Below are positions 1 through 10,720 of a stretch of DNA of 64,000 nt, in pieces. The stretch comes from Microvirga terrae. GTDB taxonomy: Bacteria; Pseudomonadota; Alphaproteobacteria; Rhizobiales; Beijerinckiaceae. The notes under the pieces were generated by a model, which made no database searches, was not told the origin of the DNA, and was given only the letters and a program-made list of their open reading frames with translations. The number at the start of each line of letters is the position of its first letter. Positions within the stretch are counted from its first letter, which is position 1. Made by a program: the position numbers and the translations under genes. The stretch lies in NCBI RefSeq assembly GCF_013307435.2, contig NZ_CP102845.1, positions 3,718,001 through 3,782,000 on the forward strand. The letters are read 5' to 3'.

Positions 1-1341
1 GATGGGCGCGTCTATCACGAGGCCGGCGCCAGCGAGGCGCAGGAACTCGCGGCCGTGCTCGCGACGGGCATCGCCACCTTGCGGGCGCTCGAAGCGCAAG
101 GTCACTCGCTCGATGCGGCACGCCGGGCGCTGTCCTTCCTCCTCGTGGCCGATGCGGACGAGTTCCTCACCGTGGCGAAGCTGCGGGCGCTTCGCCGCCT
201 GTGGGCACGCTTGGAGCAGGCCTGCGGCCTCGAGCCGAAGCCGATCCGCCTGCACGCTGAGACCGCCTGGCGCATGACCACCCGGCGCGACCCTTGGGTG
301 AATATCCTGCGCACGACGATCGCCGCCTTCTCCGCCGGCATCGGCGGGGCGGACGCGATCACCGTGCTGCCCTTCACGGCCGCGCTGGGCCTGCCCGATG
401 CCTTCGCCCGCCGGATCGCGCGCAACACGCAGCTGATCCTGCTCGACGAGTCGAACCTTGCCCGCGTGGCCGACCCGGCCGCGGGCGCGGGCGGCTTCGA
501 GACGCTCACGAACGCCTTGTGCGAGAAGGCCTGGAGCCTGTTCCAGGAGATCGAGCGCGAGGGCGGCATTCTGGAAAGTCTCAAGGCCGGCATGCTCCAG
601 GCCCGCATCGCGGCCGTGTGCTCCCAGCGGGAAAAAGCCATCGCCACCCGCCGGGAGCCGATCACCGGCACGAGCGAGTTCCCGAACATCCATGAGGCCG
701 ATGTGGCCGTGCTGCTGCCGATGCCCGCAGCCGAGGCGAACCCGGCCCCCACGGCGTCGGCCTCGTCTCCCGCGTCGACCGAGACCGACTTCGCATCTGT
801 CGTCGCCATGGCCGGACAGGGCACGCCCCTGATCCAGCTCGTCGGCACCGCGGCCGGCCCGGCGCCCGTCTCCATCGCGCCCCTGCCGTCGATCCGGACG
901 GCCGAGCCGTTCGAGCGCCTGCGCGACCGCGCGGACGCCTATCGCGCCCGGACCGGGGAACGCCCGAGGATCTTTCTCGCCAATCTCGGGCCGATCGCGG
1001 CCTTCACGGCCCGGGCGACCTTCGCCAAGAATTTCTTCGAGGCCGGCGGCATCGAAGCCGTCACGAACGACGGCTTCTCCGACAACGACAGGCTCCGGCA
1101 CGCCTTCGCGCAAAGCGGAGCCCGGCTGTCCTGCATCTGCTCGACGGACGAGATCTACGAGCAACATGCCGCCGCGGCGGCCGAAGCTCTGCGCGCCGCA
1201 GGATCGACCCTCGTGGCTCTGGCGGGACGACCGGGCGAGCGGGAGGATGCCTGGACCCGGGCCGGGATGACCACCTTCATCTTCGCCGGGTGCGATGCTC
1301 TCACGATCCTGGGCCAGGCTCTCGACGAGGCCGGCGCCTGA
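1..1341 (+). CDS. Methylmalonyl-CoA mutase small (beta) subunit, 5' partial
   Basis: The reading frame is open from the first base of the window, so the start lies upstream; 446 codons are visible. The protein resembles the non-catalytic small subunit that pairs with the large subunit encoded downstream at 1932 to interconvert methylmalonyl-CoA and succinyl-CoA in propionate metabolism. The barrel part contains the RNTQLILLDESNLARVADPA stretch typical of mutase chains. The C-terminal flavodoxin-like region has LGPIAAFTARA where a cobalamin-binding chain would carry D-x-H-x-x-G, which is the normal state for small subunits. A small exported-protein gene separates it from the large-subunit gene, which is unusual because the pair is normally adjacent. 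Confidence 0.93.
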   Translation, partial: DGRVYHEAGASEAQELAAVLATGIATLRALEAQGHSLDAARRALSFLLVADADEFLTVAKLRALRRLWARLEQACGLEPKPIRLHAETAWRMTTRRDPWVNILRTTIAAFSAGIGGADAITVLPFTAALGLPDAFARRIARNTQLILLDESNLARVADPAAGAGGFETLTNALCEKAWSLFQEIEREGGILESLKAGMLQARIAAVCSQREKAIATRREPITGTSEFPNIHEADVAVLLPMPAAEANPAPTASASSPASTETDFASVVAMAGQGTPLIQLVGTAAGPAPVSIAPLPSIRTAEPFERLRDRADAYRARTGERPRIFLANLGPIAAFTARATFAKNFFEAGGIEAVTNDGFSDNDRLRHAFAQSGARLSCICSTDEIYEQHAAAAAEALRAAGSTLVALAGRPGEREDAWTRAGMTTFIFAGCDALTILGQALDEAGA

Positions 1342-1388
1342 CGCGGCGGGACGTTTCCTGACCTCGCGCAAAGCTGAAACCCCAGGCC

Positions 1389-1413
1389 GGAACCCGCTGA
1401 AAAGCCTCACGTT
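1389..1413 (+). promoter_or_regulatory. Candidate EcfG (general stress sigma) promoter
   Basis: GGAAC at 1389-1393 and CGTT at 1410-1413 are separated by exactly 16 bases, matching the alphaproteobacterial EcfG consensus. It ends 35 bases before the start codon of the exported protein at 1449. Confidence 0.7.
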
Positions 1414-1448
1414 GGTTCAGCCCATTCCTTCTTGCTGTGGAGCGTTCC

Positions 1449-1817
1449 ATGCGTATGATGTCCTGGCTCGGCGCGGCGGCCTTGTCCGCCCTTGCCCTCG
1501 CTCCCGCGGCCCGCGCACAGGCCAACCGGTTCGACGGCAACTGGAGCGTGGAGGTCGTGACGGAAAAAGGCGCCTGCGACCGGGCCTACCGCTACGCAGT
1601 GGTCGTCCAGAACGGCCGGGCCCGTTACGGCGGACCGGAGAACTTCAACGTGAACGGCCAGGTCCAGCCGAACGGCTCGGTCTCGGCAAGCATCTCGCGC
1701 GGCCAGGACCGGGCCAACGTGTCCGGCCGTCTGTCGGGCAATACGGGCCGCGGCACGTGGTCGACCTCGGGTGGACGGGTCTGCTCGGGCTATTGGAACG
1801 CGGAGAAGCGGGGGTGA
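1449..1817 (+). CDS. Small exported protein of unknown function, probably stress induced
   Basis: Encodes about 122 residues. The N-terminus MRMMSW is followed by a hydrophobic Ala/Leu segment and an Ala-x-Ala cleavage site (ARAQA), so a Sec signal peptide is clear. The mature part is short, rich in Gly/Ser/Asn with two cysteines, and looks like a small beta-rich periplasmic domain (FDGNWSV, GRGTWSTSGGRVCSGYW); I do not recognise a named family. ATG 1449 is preferred over the in-frame GTG at 1437 because GGAG lies at 1439-1442, at the right distance. A perfect EcfG-type promoter precedes it, which suggests general stress control although it sits between the two mutase subunit genes. Confidence 0.8.
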   Translation: MRMMSWLGAAALSALALAPAARAQANRFDGNWSVEVVTEKGACDRAYRYAVVVQNGRARYGGPENFNVNGQVQPNGSVSASISRGQDRANVSGRLSGNTGRGTWSTSGGRVCSGYWNAEKRG

Positions 1818-1931
1818 CGTTCCTCCACCGGTCCCGTCTCCGACCATGCGCCGATAGCATCCCTGTGCCGGATGCCCTAAAATGACGCCCATCACCGTGT
1901 TTCATTCGTCAAGGGTACCCGTTTCAAGGCC

Positions 1932-4097
<2,166 letters not shown>

Positions 4098-4291
4098 CGC
4101 CGCCCCGGGAGGATCGTCACCGCGCTCGCACCCGGTGCCGCAGGCATTGGCGGATCGCTCACGTCTTCACCGTTAACACTGCCTTCATCATCGACCGCGA
4201 ATAGGTACTTCCACCTAATTGCCCGTGCTCCCATCCGTGAGAAACATATCTCAAAGACCAAGTTTTTCATCGATTACTTTGCGGAGCACCG

Positions 4292-5479
4292 ATGTCGCTC
4301 AATCTCGACGGATATTCACTGACCTTCTCTGACGAATTCGCCGGCTCCTATCTCGATACGTCGATCTGGGGCACGCAATACTGGTGGGGTGGCCGCACGC
4401 TCGCGAGCAATGGCGAGATGCAGTATTTCGCCGACCGCTCGACGCCCGTCATTCAGCAGAACCCGGCACTCGATCCCTTCTCCATCGTGGCGGATCCGAG
4501 AGAAGCCGGGGACGGCGTCCTGACGATCACGGCGCGGCCCTCGCCCGATCCAGGTCTGACCGACGGGCTCCCCTACGTCTCGGGCCTCATCAACACCCAT
4601 GGCACCTTCTCGCAGACCTACGGGTACTTCGAGATCTCGGCCCAGGTGCCGTCGGGCCAGGGATTATGGCCCGCCTTTTGGCTTCTGCCGCAGAGCGGCA
4701 ACTGGCCGCCGGAGATCGACGTCCTGGAACTCCTCGGCCACGATCCCGCAACCTACTACGTCGGGTCTCACTGGACCGACAGCCGCGGCGGCCATTTCTA
4801 CGACACGCAGGGCATCTCCGCCGGGGTCGATCTTTCGCAGGACTTCCACGCCTACGGCACCCTTTGGACGGCCGATTCCATCACCTTCTATCTCGACGGG
4901 ACGGCGGTCTACTCCATGCAGATGCCTGCGGGCATGAGCGAGCCCATGTATCTGCTCGCCGGACTGGCCGTCGGCGGCAACTGGCCGGGCGCGCCCGACG
5001 AGACGACCCGGTTCCCGGCGGAGTTCAAGATCGACTACATCCGCGCCTGGTCGCTCGACACGCCATCGTCGATTCCGACGACCACGCCCAGCCTGAAGGG
5101 AACCTCCGGGGCCGACCTTCTCGTCGGCGACGCGAATGCGAATGCCTTGAACGACATCGTCTTCGCCTATAGCGGCAACGACACGCTCGAGGGCCTGAGA
5201 GGCAACGACACCCTGGCGGGCGGCCATGGGGCCGACACGTTCCTCTACCGGACAGGGCCGAGCGGGAACGACGTCATCGTCGACTTCGACCCCATGATCG
5301 GCGACGCGGTTCGCGTCACGAAGGCCATCCTGGGCCAGAAGAATTTCTCCGGCCTCTACCGGATGATCAAGGACAACCCGGCCGGCGATGCGGTCCTCAA
5401 GCTGGCGGATGGCGGCTCGATCACGTTCGAGGGCGTCAGCAAGGCGCAGCTCGGTTACGACGACTTCTTCATCGTGTGA
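4292..5479 (+). CDS. Family 16 glycoside hydrolase with RTX-like C-terminal secretion region
   Basis: 395 residues. Residues 1-260 are a GH16 jelly-roll; the catalytic signature EIDVLE is at 141-146 (nucleophile Glu141, assisting Asp143, acid/base Glu146), so it should cleave beta-1,3 or mixed-linkage beta-glucans or an endogenous exopolysaccharide. There is no N-terminal signal peptide. Instead, residues 270-330 contain Gly/Asp-rich calcium-binding repeats (SGADLLVGD, GNDTLEGLRGNDTLAGG) and an end typical of type I secretion substrates. This architecture is known from rhizobial ExsH/PlyA-type enzymes that trim exopolysaccharide outside the cell. GCGGAG precedes the ATG. No secretion genes are adjacent. 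Confidence 0.92.
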   Translation: MSLNLDGYSLTFSDEFAGSYLDTSIWGTQYWWGGRTLASNGEMQYFADRSTPVIQQNPALDPFSIVADPREAGDGVLTITARPSPDPGLTDGLPYVSGLINTHGTFSQTYGYFEISAQVPSGQGLWPAFWLLPQSGNWPPEIDVLELLGHDPATYYVGSHWTDSRGGHFYDTQGISAGVDLSQDFHAYGTLWTADSITFYLDGTAVYSMQMPAGMSEPMYLLAGLAVGGNWPGAPDETTRFPAEFKIDYIRAWSLDTPSSIPTTTPSLKGTSGADLLVGDANANALNDIVFAYSGNDTLEGLRGNDTLAGGHGADTFLYRTGPSGNDVIVDFDPMIGDAVRVTKAILGQKNFSGLYRMIKDNPAGDAVLKLADGGSITFEGVSKAQLGYDDFFIV

Positions 5480-5507
5480 CCTTGCCGCGGGCGGGCACGG
5501 CGTCGTG

Positions 5508-6479
5508 CTACGACCGCTCGATCGCCCGCTTGATCACCTGCTGCACGTCCTTGTTCGTCAGGAACAGGTCGTGGTTGACGATGCCGCCGCCGAACTCCGA
5601 GGCGTCGGCCACGCGCACGCCGAGGGATTCGAGCCGCTCGCGATCGGCCGCGCCAGCCCGGATGATGCCGCCTGCAAGACGGCTCGAAACGGCGAGCGCC
5701 CGGTCGTTGGTGGAGCTGATGACGGTGATCTTCTTCGCGTCGGGACCGAGACGCTCGAGGCCGCGGGCGAAGAGGTCGATGTCGATGTCGGGGGCTGCCA
5801 GCACCACGGCGCCAATGCGGTCCATGGCGTTCTCGCCGCCTGAGGCGCGCAGCATCCGCAGGGTCTCGAGGGTGAGCAGGGTGCCCATGCTGTGGGCCAC
5901 GATGTGGATCCGCCCGCCGCTCGGGGTCTTGGCGATGGCGGTCAGCAGATCCTCGAGGGCGTCGCGGGACCACATGGCGCTTTCGCGATCGGCCACATAG
6001 CTGAAGGTCGAGGCTGCGGACGGCCAGGTGAACAGGCCCGTGACCCCGGCGAACTTGATGCCCTCAGACAGGTCGATGGTCGACGTCGCGGCCGTCTCGA
6101 AGCTCTCGCGATAGCCGTGAATGTAGAGCAGCAGGTTGTGCCCGAAGGCCGCCTGGGCGAAGGCCTGAGCGGCATTGCTGTGATCGACGTTCTCGACCTT
6201 CGCGATGCTCCAGCCGCTGCTCCCGATGAAGGAATCCGACGGCGGCTTCAGGCGCGCTTCCGCGAAGACGAGGTCCGCCGAGCGCTCGCTGCTGAACCAG
6301 GGCTTCTTCGGCGGATCGCCCACCGGCAGCCGCGTGGTCGCCACGAGGAGTTTCGGATCCCGGGCGAGACCGACCTGCGACGAGACCGGGCTGGTGAGGG
6401 CCGAGTCCTCTCCGAGGCATCCGGACAGGGCAAGGCCGGCAAGGCAGACGAGAGCAAGGCGCGAAAAGGGAAAGAGCAT
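5508..6479 (-). CDS. Outer-membrane/periplasmic lipoprotein, alpha/beta hydrolase of the DUF900 family
   Basis: 323 residues from the ATG at 6479. That start gives a compact lipoprotein signal, MLFPFSRLALVCLAGLALSGC, with lipobox LSGC; upstream in-frame starts (6530, 6569) would put a polar extension before it. The rest matches the esterase/lipase group with DUF900: ARDPKLLVATTR, then FVEARL-like strands, LLYIHGYRESF, and the nucleophile elbow AHSMG. A catalytic His may lie in the C-terminal SRLAGG/VNHDLFL region. The substrate is unknown. It is convergent with the GH16 gene, 28 bases apart, and divergent from the DUF3750 gene. Confidence 0.88.
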   Translation of the reverse strand: MLFPFSRLALVCLAGLALSGCLGEDSALTSPVSSQVGLARDPKLLVATTRLPVGDPPKKPWFSSERSADLVFAEARLKPPSDSFIGSSGWSIAKVENVDHSNAAQAFAQAAFGHNLLLYIHGYRESFETAATSTIDLSEGIKFAGVTGLFTWPSAASTFSYVADRESAMWSRDALEDLLTAIAKTPSGGRIHIVAHSMGTLLTLETLRMLRASGGENAMDRIGAVVLAAPDIDIDLFARGLERLGPDAKKITVISSTNDRALAVSSRLAGGIIRAGAADRERLESLGVRVADASEFGGGIVNHDLFLTNKDVQQVIKRAIERS

Positions 6480-6652
6480 GAGGCCGGGTTTCAAGAGACA
6501 AGGGGGCAACGCTGTTTTGTCCTCGATCATGGCATGCGCAAGGCAGAGGACCGTCGATGACCCGTTCAAGCAGGAAGACGGTAAACCAATGGTGAACGAC
6601 GGCGTCCCCGTGTCGCCTTGATGGTGCGCCGGCGCATCCGTACTTTTGCGTG

Positions 6653-7411
6653 ATGCTTGCCTTCCTGTCCCGTGTCCTCCTCGTCATTGTCGGCCTGTTT
6701 GTCCTGCCTCTCGGGGCTCATGCGCTCTGGTGGGCGATGCGCGACGACGTGGCGCCGAGCTGGCGCGCGGCGGATTGGTCGAGCGCGAAGCTGCTGCCGG
6801 CCGCATCCGAAGCGCCTCAGGCCATTGTGGCCGTCTATGCGGCGCGGGTCGGCCGCTGGCGCGGCATCTTCGCCCACCACACCTGGGTGGTCGTGAAGGA
6901 GGCCGGCGCACGCACCTATACCCGCTACGACAAGGTCGGCTGGGGCAGCCCGGTCCGCACCAACGGCTGGGCGCCGGACGGCCGCTGGTTCGGCAACGCG
7001 CCGCATCCGGTCGTCCTGATCGAGGGAGAGGCGGCGGAACGGCTGATCCCGCAGGTGCGCCAGGCGGTGGCGAGCTATCCCTACCAGACCTTCGGCGCCT
7101 ACAACGCTTGGCCGGGTCCGAACTCGAACACCTTCGTGGCCCATGTGATGCGGTCTGTCCCGGAACTCGGCGCGGCGCTCCCGCCGACGGCCCTCGGCAA
7201 GGACTGGCAGCCGTGGCGGGACATGGTCGGCCTGACGCCAAGCCGCACAGGCATCCAGATCTCGCTCGGCGGCTATGCGGGCCTCGCGCTCGGCTGGGTT
7301 GAGGGCATCGAGATCGATTTCATGGGGCTCGTCGCCGGCATCGACCTGCGCCGCCCCGCCGTCAAGATTCCCGCCTGGGGACGAATCGGCATGGACCCGA
7401 TCACCTGGTGA
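6653..7411 (+). CDS. DUF3750 family protein
   Basis: 252 residues. An N-terminal hydrophobic helix (LSRVLLVIVGLFVLPLGAHAL) is either a membrane anchor or an uncleaved signal. The family core follows: AARVGRWRGIFAHHTWVVVK and the strongly conserved YNAWPGPNSNTF. The pattern of a His-His-Thr-Trp segment and a Asn/Ser-rich loop resembles a peptidase-like or NlpC-like fold, but no function is established for the family. A GTG codon at 6650 directly precedes ATG 6653, and either could initiate. It stands alone between divergent and co-directional neighbours. Confidence 0.85.
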   Translation: MLAFLSRVLLVIVGLFVLPLGAHALWWAMRDDVAPSWRAADWSSAKLLPAASEAPQAIVAVYAARVGRWRGIFAHHTWVVVKEAGARTYTRYDKVGWGSPVRTNGWAPDGRWFGNAPHPVVLIEGEAAERLIPQVRQAVASYPYQTFGAYNAWPGPNSNTFVAHVMRSVPELGAALPPTALGKDWQPWRDMVGLTPSRTGIQISLGGYAGLALGWVEGIEIDFMGLVAGIDLRRPAVKIPAWGRIGMDPITW

Positions 7412-7490
7412 ACGCGGCACCGAGACGCTTCCCGTCTCGCTGAGCGCATCGTTCGACGCAGACCCGGAGGGCCGCGTCAGCGAAATCCGA

Positions 7491-7518
7491 GTCCACTTTT
7501 GCGCACGATGCGCTAAAG
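7491..7518 (+). repeat. Dispersed 28-bp motif, copy 1 (before meaB)
   Basis: Reads CCACTTTT, then GCGCACGATGC and GCTAAAG. It ends 8 bases before the meaB start. Related copies lie at 17698-17725 (reverse strand), 17791-17820 and 34145-34172, all pointing toward a gene start, so a promoter or regulator-binding role is possible. Confidence 0.55.
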
Positions 7519-7525
7519 CTCTCCC

Positions 7526-8512
7526 ATGACCGGGGGCTCGCAGCGAAAGACGGAGATTACGGCCGAAGCCGTGGCAGGGGGCGACCGCGCTGCGCTCGCG
7601 CGCGCCATCACCCTGATGGAATCGCGCCGCCAGGATCATCGCGAGGCGGCCCGCGCGCTCCTGCAGACGCTGATGCCCCGCACCGGCCGGGCGGTGCGCA
7701 TCGGAATCACCGGAGTGCCTGGCGTCGGCAAGTCCACCACCATCGATACCTTGGGGGCGATGCTCACAGAACGAGGGCACAAGGTTGCCGTTCTGGCGGT
7801 GGACCCCTCCTCCACCCGCACGGGCGGCGCGATCCTCGGCGACAAGACCCGCATGGCCCGGCTCGCGGCCGATCCCAACGCCTTCATCCGCCCCTCGCCG
7901 TCCTCCGGCACCCTGGGCGGCGTCGCGGCCAAGACCAGGGAGACCATGCTGCTCTGCGAGGCGGCCGGCTTCGACGTGATCCTGGTCGAGACGGTGGGGG
8001 TCGGACAATCCGAAACAGCGGTCGCGGACCTGACCGATTTCTTCCTCGTGCTCATGCTGCCCGGCGCGGGCGACGAACTTCAGGGGATCAAGAAAGGCAT
8101 CCTGGAGCTCGCCGACCTGATCGCCGTCAACAAGGCGGACGACGCGGGCGCGAAGGCCAAGGCGGCCGCCGCCGAGTACAAGGCCGCGCTGCACATCCTG
8201 GCGCCGGCCTCCGCCACCTGGACGCCGCCCGTGCTCACGATCTCGGGACTGACAGGCCAAGGGCTCGACGAGGTCTGGGACAAGGTGAAGGACCATCGCG
8301 CACGCCTGGAGGCCACGGGGGAGCTCGCCGCCAAACGCCGGGCACAAGACACGAAATGGATGTGGGCCCTCGTCCATGAGCGCCTGTACGAGCGCCTGCA
8401 CCACGATCCCGCTCTGCGCCGGCGCGTGCCGGAGCTCGAACGGGCCATCGCGGACGGCACCCTGTCGCCGACCGCTGGGGCGATCGAGATCGCGACGCTG
8501 CTGGGACTCTAG
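7526..8512 (+). CDS. meaB: Methylmalonyl-CoA mutase-associated GTPase MeaB
   Basis: 328 residues, the normal size for the MeaB/ArgK GTPase that gates adenosylcobalamin loading into and protects methylmalonyl-CoA mutase. The P-loop GVPGVGKST is at about residues 66-74; downstream come VLAVDPSSTRTGGAILGDKTRM (switch region), VETVGVGQSE (G3) and NKAD (G4). The C-terminal helical dimerisation arm ends at the stop. It acts on the enzyme encoded at 1-1341 and 1932-4097 and is separated from them by three unrelated genes. No clear Shine-Dalgarno sequence is visible before ATG 7526; the 28-bp repeat motif lies almost directly against the start. Confidence 0.95.
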   Translation: MTGGSQRKTEITAEAVAGGDRAALARAITLMESRRQDHREAARALLQTLMPRTGRAVRIGITGVPGVGKSTTIDTLGAMLTERGHKVAVLAVDPSSTRTGGAILGDKTRMARLAADPNAFIRPSPSSGTLGGVAAKTRETMLLCEAAGFDVILVETVGVGQSETAVADLTDFFLVLMLPGAGDELQGIKKGILELADLIAVNKADDAGAKAKAAAAEYKAALHILAPASATWTPPVLTISGLTGQGLDEVWDKVKDHRARLEATGELAAKRRAQDTKWMWALVHERLYERLHHDPALRRRVPELERAIADGTLSPTAGAIEIATLLGL

Positions 8513-8541
8513 CGCCAGCCATGCTCACAGGTCCACGCCCT

Positions 8542-8624
8542 CACCGGCCTTATGCCGGTGGCTCCGCACCTCTCCGGCGCAGCACTCTTCCGAGCGGGAT
8601 AGCCGGGACGAGCCCGGCCATGAC
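8542..8624. repeat. Intergenic paired-hairpin repeat, copy 1
   Basis: Hairpin B (CACCGGC/GCCGGTG, 8542-8560) is followed after 42 bases by palindrome A (CCGGGAC..GCCCGGCCATGAC, 8603-8624). The same two units with the same 42-base spacing occur in inverted orientation at 38578-38658. It lies between meaB and the DUF4239 gene. Confidence 0.7.
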
Positions 8625-8737
8625 GTGACGAGCCGATGAATCCTGACGCCCCTATCCGGAATTCCACCTGATCTTGCGCGCGAAAACCGCTTCACTGGAT
8701 AGGTGCCCGACGGGCACCCGCAAGAGCGAACCGCGTC

Positions 8738-9529
8738 GTGATCGATCGGCTGCATCAGCTGCCCATTTTCATGGGCGCCGTCATCGTGTGCCTTTTCTTC
8801 CTGGTGCCGACCCTGATCGGTTCGGTGCTGCTGCAGCCTGCGGTCGGACGCCTCCTGCGCGACGAGCGGGACCCGAACACGATCGTCGGTCTGCTCCTGA
8901 ACGCCTTCACCCTCTATTACGGCGTTCTCCTCGCGCTGCTCTCGATCGCGGTTTTCGACAATTACGGTAAGGCGGAGGATGCGGTCGGGCGGGAGGCGTC
9001 CAGCGTCATCGCCCTCTACCGCACCTTCAGCGGCTATCCGGAACCCCTCCGTACCGCCCTGTCGGACAATCTTCGCCAATATGTGGACGAGGAAACCGGC
9101 CCGGGCTGGTCGTTCCAGCGCAGCAACCAGGCATCGACCCGTGGAACGCTGCTGGTGGACCAGCTGAGTCGCCAACTCATGGCCTTCAGGCCCAATCGGG
9201 ATGCGGGCGAGGACCTGATCCATCAGGCCGCCCTGCGGATCTTTGAGGACTTCATCGAGCAGCGCCGCCTGCGCATCCAGGCGGCCGGGACCAGCGTGCC
9301 CAAAGTGATCTGGTCGGTCGTCCTGGCGGGCGCCGCCCTGAACGTCTTCATCCTCTGGCTGTTCGACCTGAAGCGGACGACGCATTTCCTGCTGGGAGGC
9401 GTCCTCATGATCTTCGTCGGGCTGGTCGTCTACATGGTGGGCGTCCTCGACCGGCCGTTCCATGGCGCGCATGGGCTCAAGCCCGACGACCTCCTCCACG
9501 CCCGCCAGCAGATGAATCCGAGACCGTGA
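8738..9529 (+). CDS. DUF4239 family integral membrane protein
   Basis: 263 residues with four predicted membrane segments: 10-32, 48-74, and two near the C-terminus (VIWSVVLAGAALNVFILWLF and FLLGGVLMIFVGLVVYMVGV). The central part is a soluble helical region (VGREASSVIALYRTFSGYP) characteristic of DUF4239, a bestrophin-like family of unknown function. The start is a GTG with no strong ribosome-binding site, so the exact start is uncertain. It is convergent with the asparaginase gene, 8 bases apart. Confidence 0.82.
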   Translation: MIDRLHQLPIFMGAVIVCLFFLVPTLIGSVLLQPAVGRLLRDERDPNTIVGLLLNAFTLYYGVLLALLSIAVFDNYGKAEDAVGREASSVIALYRTFSGYPEPLRTALSDNLRQYVDEETGPGWSFQRSNQASTRGTLLVDQLSRQLMAFRPNRDAGEDLIHQAALRIFEDFIEQRRLRIQAAGTSVPKVIWSVVLAGAALNVFILWLFDLKRTTHFLLGGVLMIFVGLVVYMVGVLDRPFHGAHGLKPDDLLHARQQMNPRP

Positions 9530-9537
9530 GACCCGGC

Positions 9538-10551
9538 TTAGATCGCTCCCAGGACCTCGGAGGCCAGGCGGATCCGCCCGACCTCGATCCCGTTCCAGTT
9601 CTTGAGCACGGGCTGAGCCAGCTCCTCGACGGCCCGGCGCTCCCCGGTGTCCAGGTTGAGGAAGCGCAGCACGAGACCGGCCATCATGGCCTCGGCCGCG
9701 CGGCTGTTGCCGTCCTCGGCCTTCAGGGCAACTCCGTAGCCGAGGTCGGGAAAGGACGCGCAATAGACGCCCTCGGCCCCGACCTTCACGAAGGCGCGCT
9801 CGCCGAGAAGCTCCATCAGCCTGGTGTCGAAGCGGCCCGTGCCGGCGACCATGAAGGGGTGGCGTGCCACGGCCCGGCGGATCCAAGCGGAGGCGGCTCT
9901 TCCATCACCCGGAAGGCCACTCCCGGTGCCGAACCGGGCGAAGCCGAACGCGAGCGAGGGCAGCGGGATCGCATAGGTAGGGATCGAGCAGCCGTCGATG
10001 CCGCTCTTCTCGACCGTGTGGCAGGCGCCGGTGATCTCCTCCAGGGCTTCGCGCACGCTGCGCTGCACCGGGTGGTCCGCCAGCACGTAGCCCTTCGGGT
10101 TCTGCCCCTGACCGCAAGCCAGGCAGACGAAGCCCGCATGCTTGCCAGAGCAGTTGTTGTGGAGCGCGCTCGGAGTGCCGCCCGAGGCGGCGAGCGCCCG
10201 GTTCGCCGCCTCACCCATGGGCCAGTGCACGCCGCATTCCAGGCAGCCGGCATCCTGCCCGGCCTTGGCCAGCATGGCCTTGGCGGTCGCCACATGCTCG
10301 GGCTCGCCCGAATGGGACGCGCAGGCCAGCGCGATCTCTTCGTCGGTCAGCCCGTATTTGTCCGCAATGCCGCTCTCGACCAGCGGCATCGCCTGAAGCG
10401 CTTTCACGGCGGAGCGCGGAAAAACGCGCCTGTCGACATCGCCAATCGACAGAACTGTGGCCCCTTCGGAATCCACCACCGAGACGCTGCCCCTGTGGCG
10501 CGACTCGACCAGGTTCCCGCGGGTGACCTCGACAAGAAAAGGATTGTTCAT
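9538..10551 (-). CDS. L-asparaginase, Rhizobium etli (class 3) type
   Basis: 337 residues from ATG 10551 (MNNPFLVEVTRGNLVES). It belongs to the asparaginase family of R. etli that is unrelated to the E. coli enzymes and structurally close to serine beta-lactamases. The motif PRSAVK matches one Ser-Lys pair, and HNNCSGKHAGF supplies the cysteine/lysine site that binds zinc in characterised members. It hydrolyses asparagine to aspartate and ammonia in the cytoplasm; no signal peptide is present. An earlier in-frame start at 10590 would add 13 residues without a supporting ribosome site. Confidence 0.92.
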   Translation of the reverse strand: MNNPFLVEVTRGNLVESRHRGSVSVVDSEGATVLSIGDVDRRVFPRSAVKALQAMPLVESGIADKYGLTDEEIALACASHSGEPEHVATAKAMLAKAGQDAGCLECGVHWPMGEAANRALAASGGTPSALHNNCSGKHAGFVCLACGQGQNPKGYVLADHPVQRSVREALEEITGACHTVEKSGIDGCSIPTYAIPLPSLAFGFARFGTGSGLPGDGRAASAWIRRAVARHPFMVAGTGRFDTRLMELLGERAFVKVGAEGVYCASFPDLGYGVALKAEDGNSRAAEAMMAGLVLRFLNLDTGERRAVEELAQPVLKNWNGIEVGRIRLASEVLGAI

Positions 10552-10720
10552 CAATGCCCCGTTTGAAAAGCGGCGGTGTTGTGGAGGCACTTATTCCAGA
10601 AGTCAAAGGGGGCATTGTTGCAAAAGCCAAAAATGGTGCCCCGGAATGGTCTGCCGGCGCGGGTTGCTGTGAAGCCCGCGCCACTCTAAACCCAAGGTTG
10701 GAACAAACAGGGAGTCTCTG

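Noticed and set aside
6641..6668. A possible fifth copy of the 28-bp motif at the DUF3750 start (TACTTTTGCGTGATGC)
   Set aside because: It lacks several conserved positions and includes the start codon itself, so a chance match is likely.
10700..10720. GGAAC before the UDP-glucose dehydrogenase gene
   Set aside because: No CGTT at the right distance; the expected -10 position falls on the start codon.
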